A DNA stretch of 6,610 nt from an uncultured Clostridia bacterium (GTDB taxonomy: Bacteria; Bacillota; Clostridia; Lachnospirales; CAMVHY01), in assembly GCA_946415665.1 (NCBI GenBank), contig CAMKTI010000097.1:1-6610 (forward strand). Reading direction: 5' to 3'. Positions 6,556 through 6,610 of the stretch are shown here, one piece after another. Position numbers and translations under genes: made by a program. How positions within the stretch are numbered: the first letter of the stretch is position 1; each line of letters starts with the position of its first letter. The notes under the pieces are model-generated. The model was not told where the DNA came from, ran no database searches, and was given only the letters and a program-made list of their open reading frames with translations.

Positions 6556-6610
6556 ATTACCTCCAACCCCCAAAAATTTTTTCGACTTTTATTGTGTCAA
6601 ATAAAAATAT
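6556..6610 (-). repeat. Leader repeat, copy 2 (reaches the right edge)
   Basis: This is an exact copy of 6444-6498, offset by 112 bases in the same orientation, with identity running to the last base of the window. After its GGAGGTAAT there is no ATG at usable distance. The following 57 bases (6499-6555) are AT-rich and contain only the -35 of the next promoter and a weak A/T hairpin. So this copy seems to be a leader without a gene: a tandem duplication, the remnant of a lost neighbour, or an assembly effect. Confidence 0.9.

Noticed and set aside
6503..6565. 20-codon minus-strand frame starting at the TTG inside leader copy 2 and ending in the -35 region
   Set aside because: The only start overlaps the ribosome binding site and the composition is that of AT-rich spacer; no evidence of translation.

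Overview
The window is AT-rich bacterial DNA, and every gene I can support lies on the minus strand. Four of the five genes form the classic streptomycin (str) operon in its conserved order: rpsL (S12), rpsG (S7), fusA (EF-G), tuf (EF-Tu). The proteins read like those of a low-GC Firmicute, most plausibly a Clostridia-type lineage. EF-G carries the signature KIGDTHEGTATMDWMEQEQ, the Shine-Dalgarno sites are strong (AAGGAGGG, GGGAGG, GGAGGT), and fusA uses a TTG start. I judge the taxon by eye only, so a Clostridia-like assignment is an inference; genus and family are unknown.

Layout, reading right to left (the direction of transcription). Positions 6443-6610 hold a promoter and leader for a gene of unknown function. 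A 55-base block covering the -10 region through the ribosome binding site occurs twice, identically, 112 bases apart; the second copy runs into the window edge. Positions 4850-6442 encode an unrecognised 530-residue protein with a long soluble N-terminal part, a two-helix membrane hairpin and a C-terminal tail with 19 cysteines in 55 residues. A clear Rho-independent terminator follows (4799-4827). A good extended -10 promoter (4715-4742) then starts the str operon. The four genes are separated by 153, 81 and 61 bases, and a second strong terminator (113-146) closes the operon after tuf. Positions 1-112 hold no gene, only a small direct and inverted repeat.

The str genes supply the decoding and assembly proteins of the 30S subunit (S12, S7) and the two elongation GTPases. 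EF-Tu delivers aminoacyl-tRNA and EF-G drives translocation. They look intact and functional. The unknown gene is a separate transcription unit and nothing ties it functionally to translation. It and its duplicated leader are the only accessory-looking part of the window. The exact 55-base repeat at the sequence end could be real biology, or it could mark an unresolved assembly-graph node; both readings are given below.
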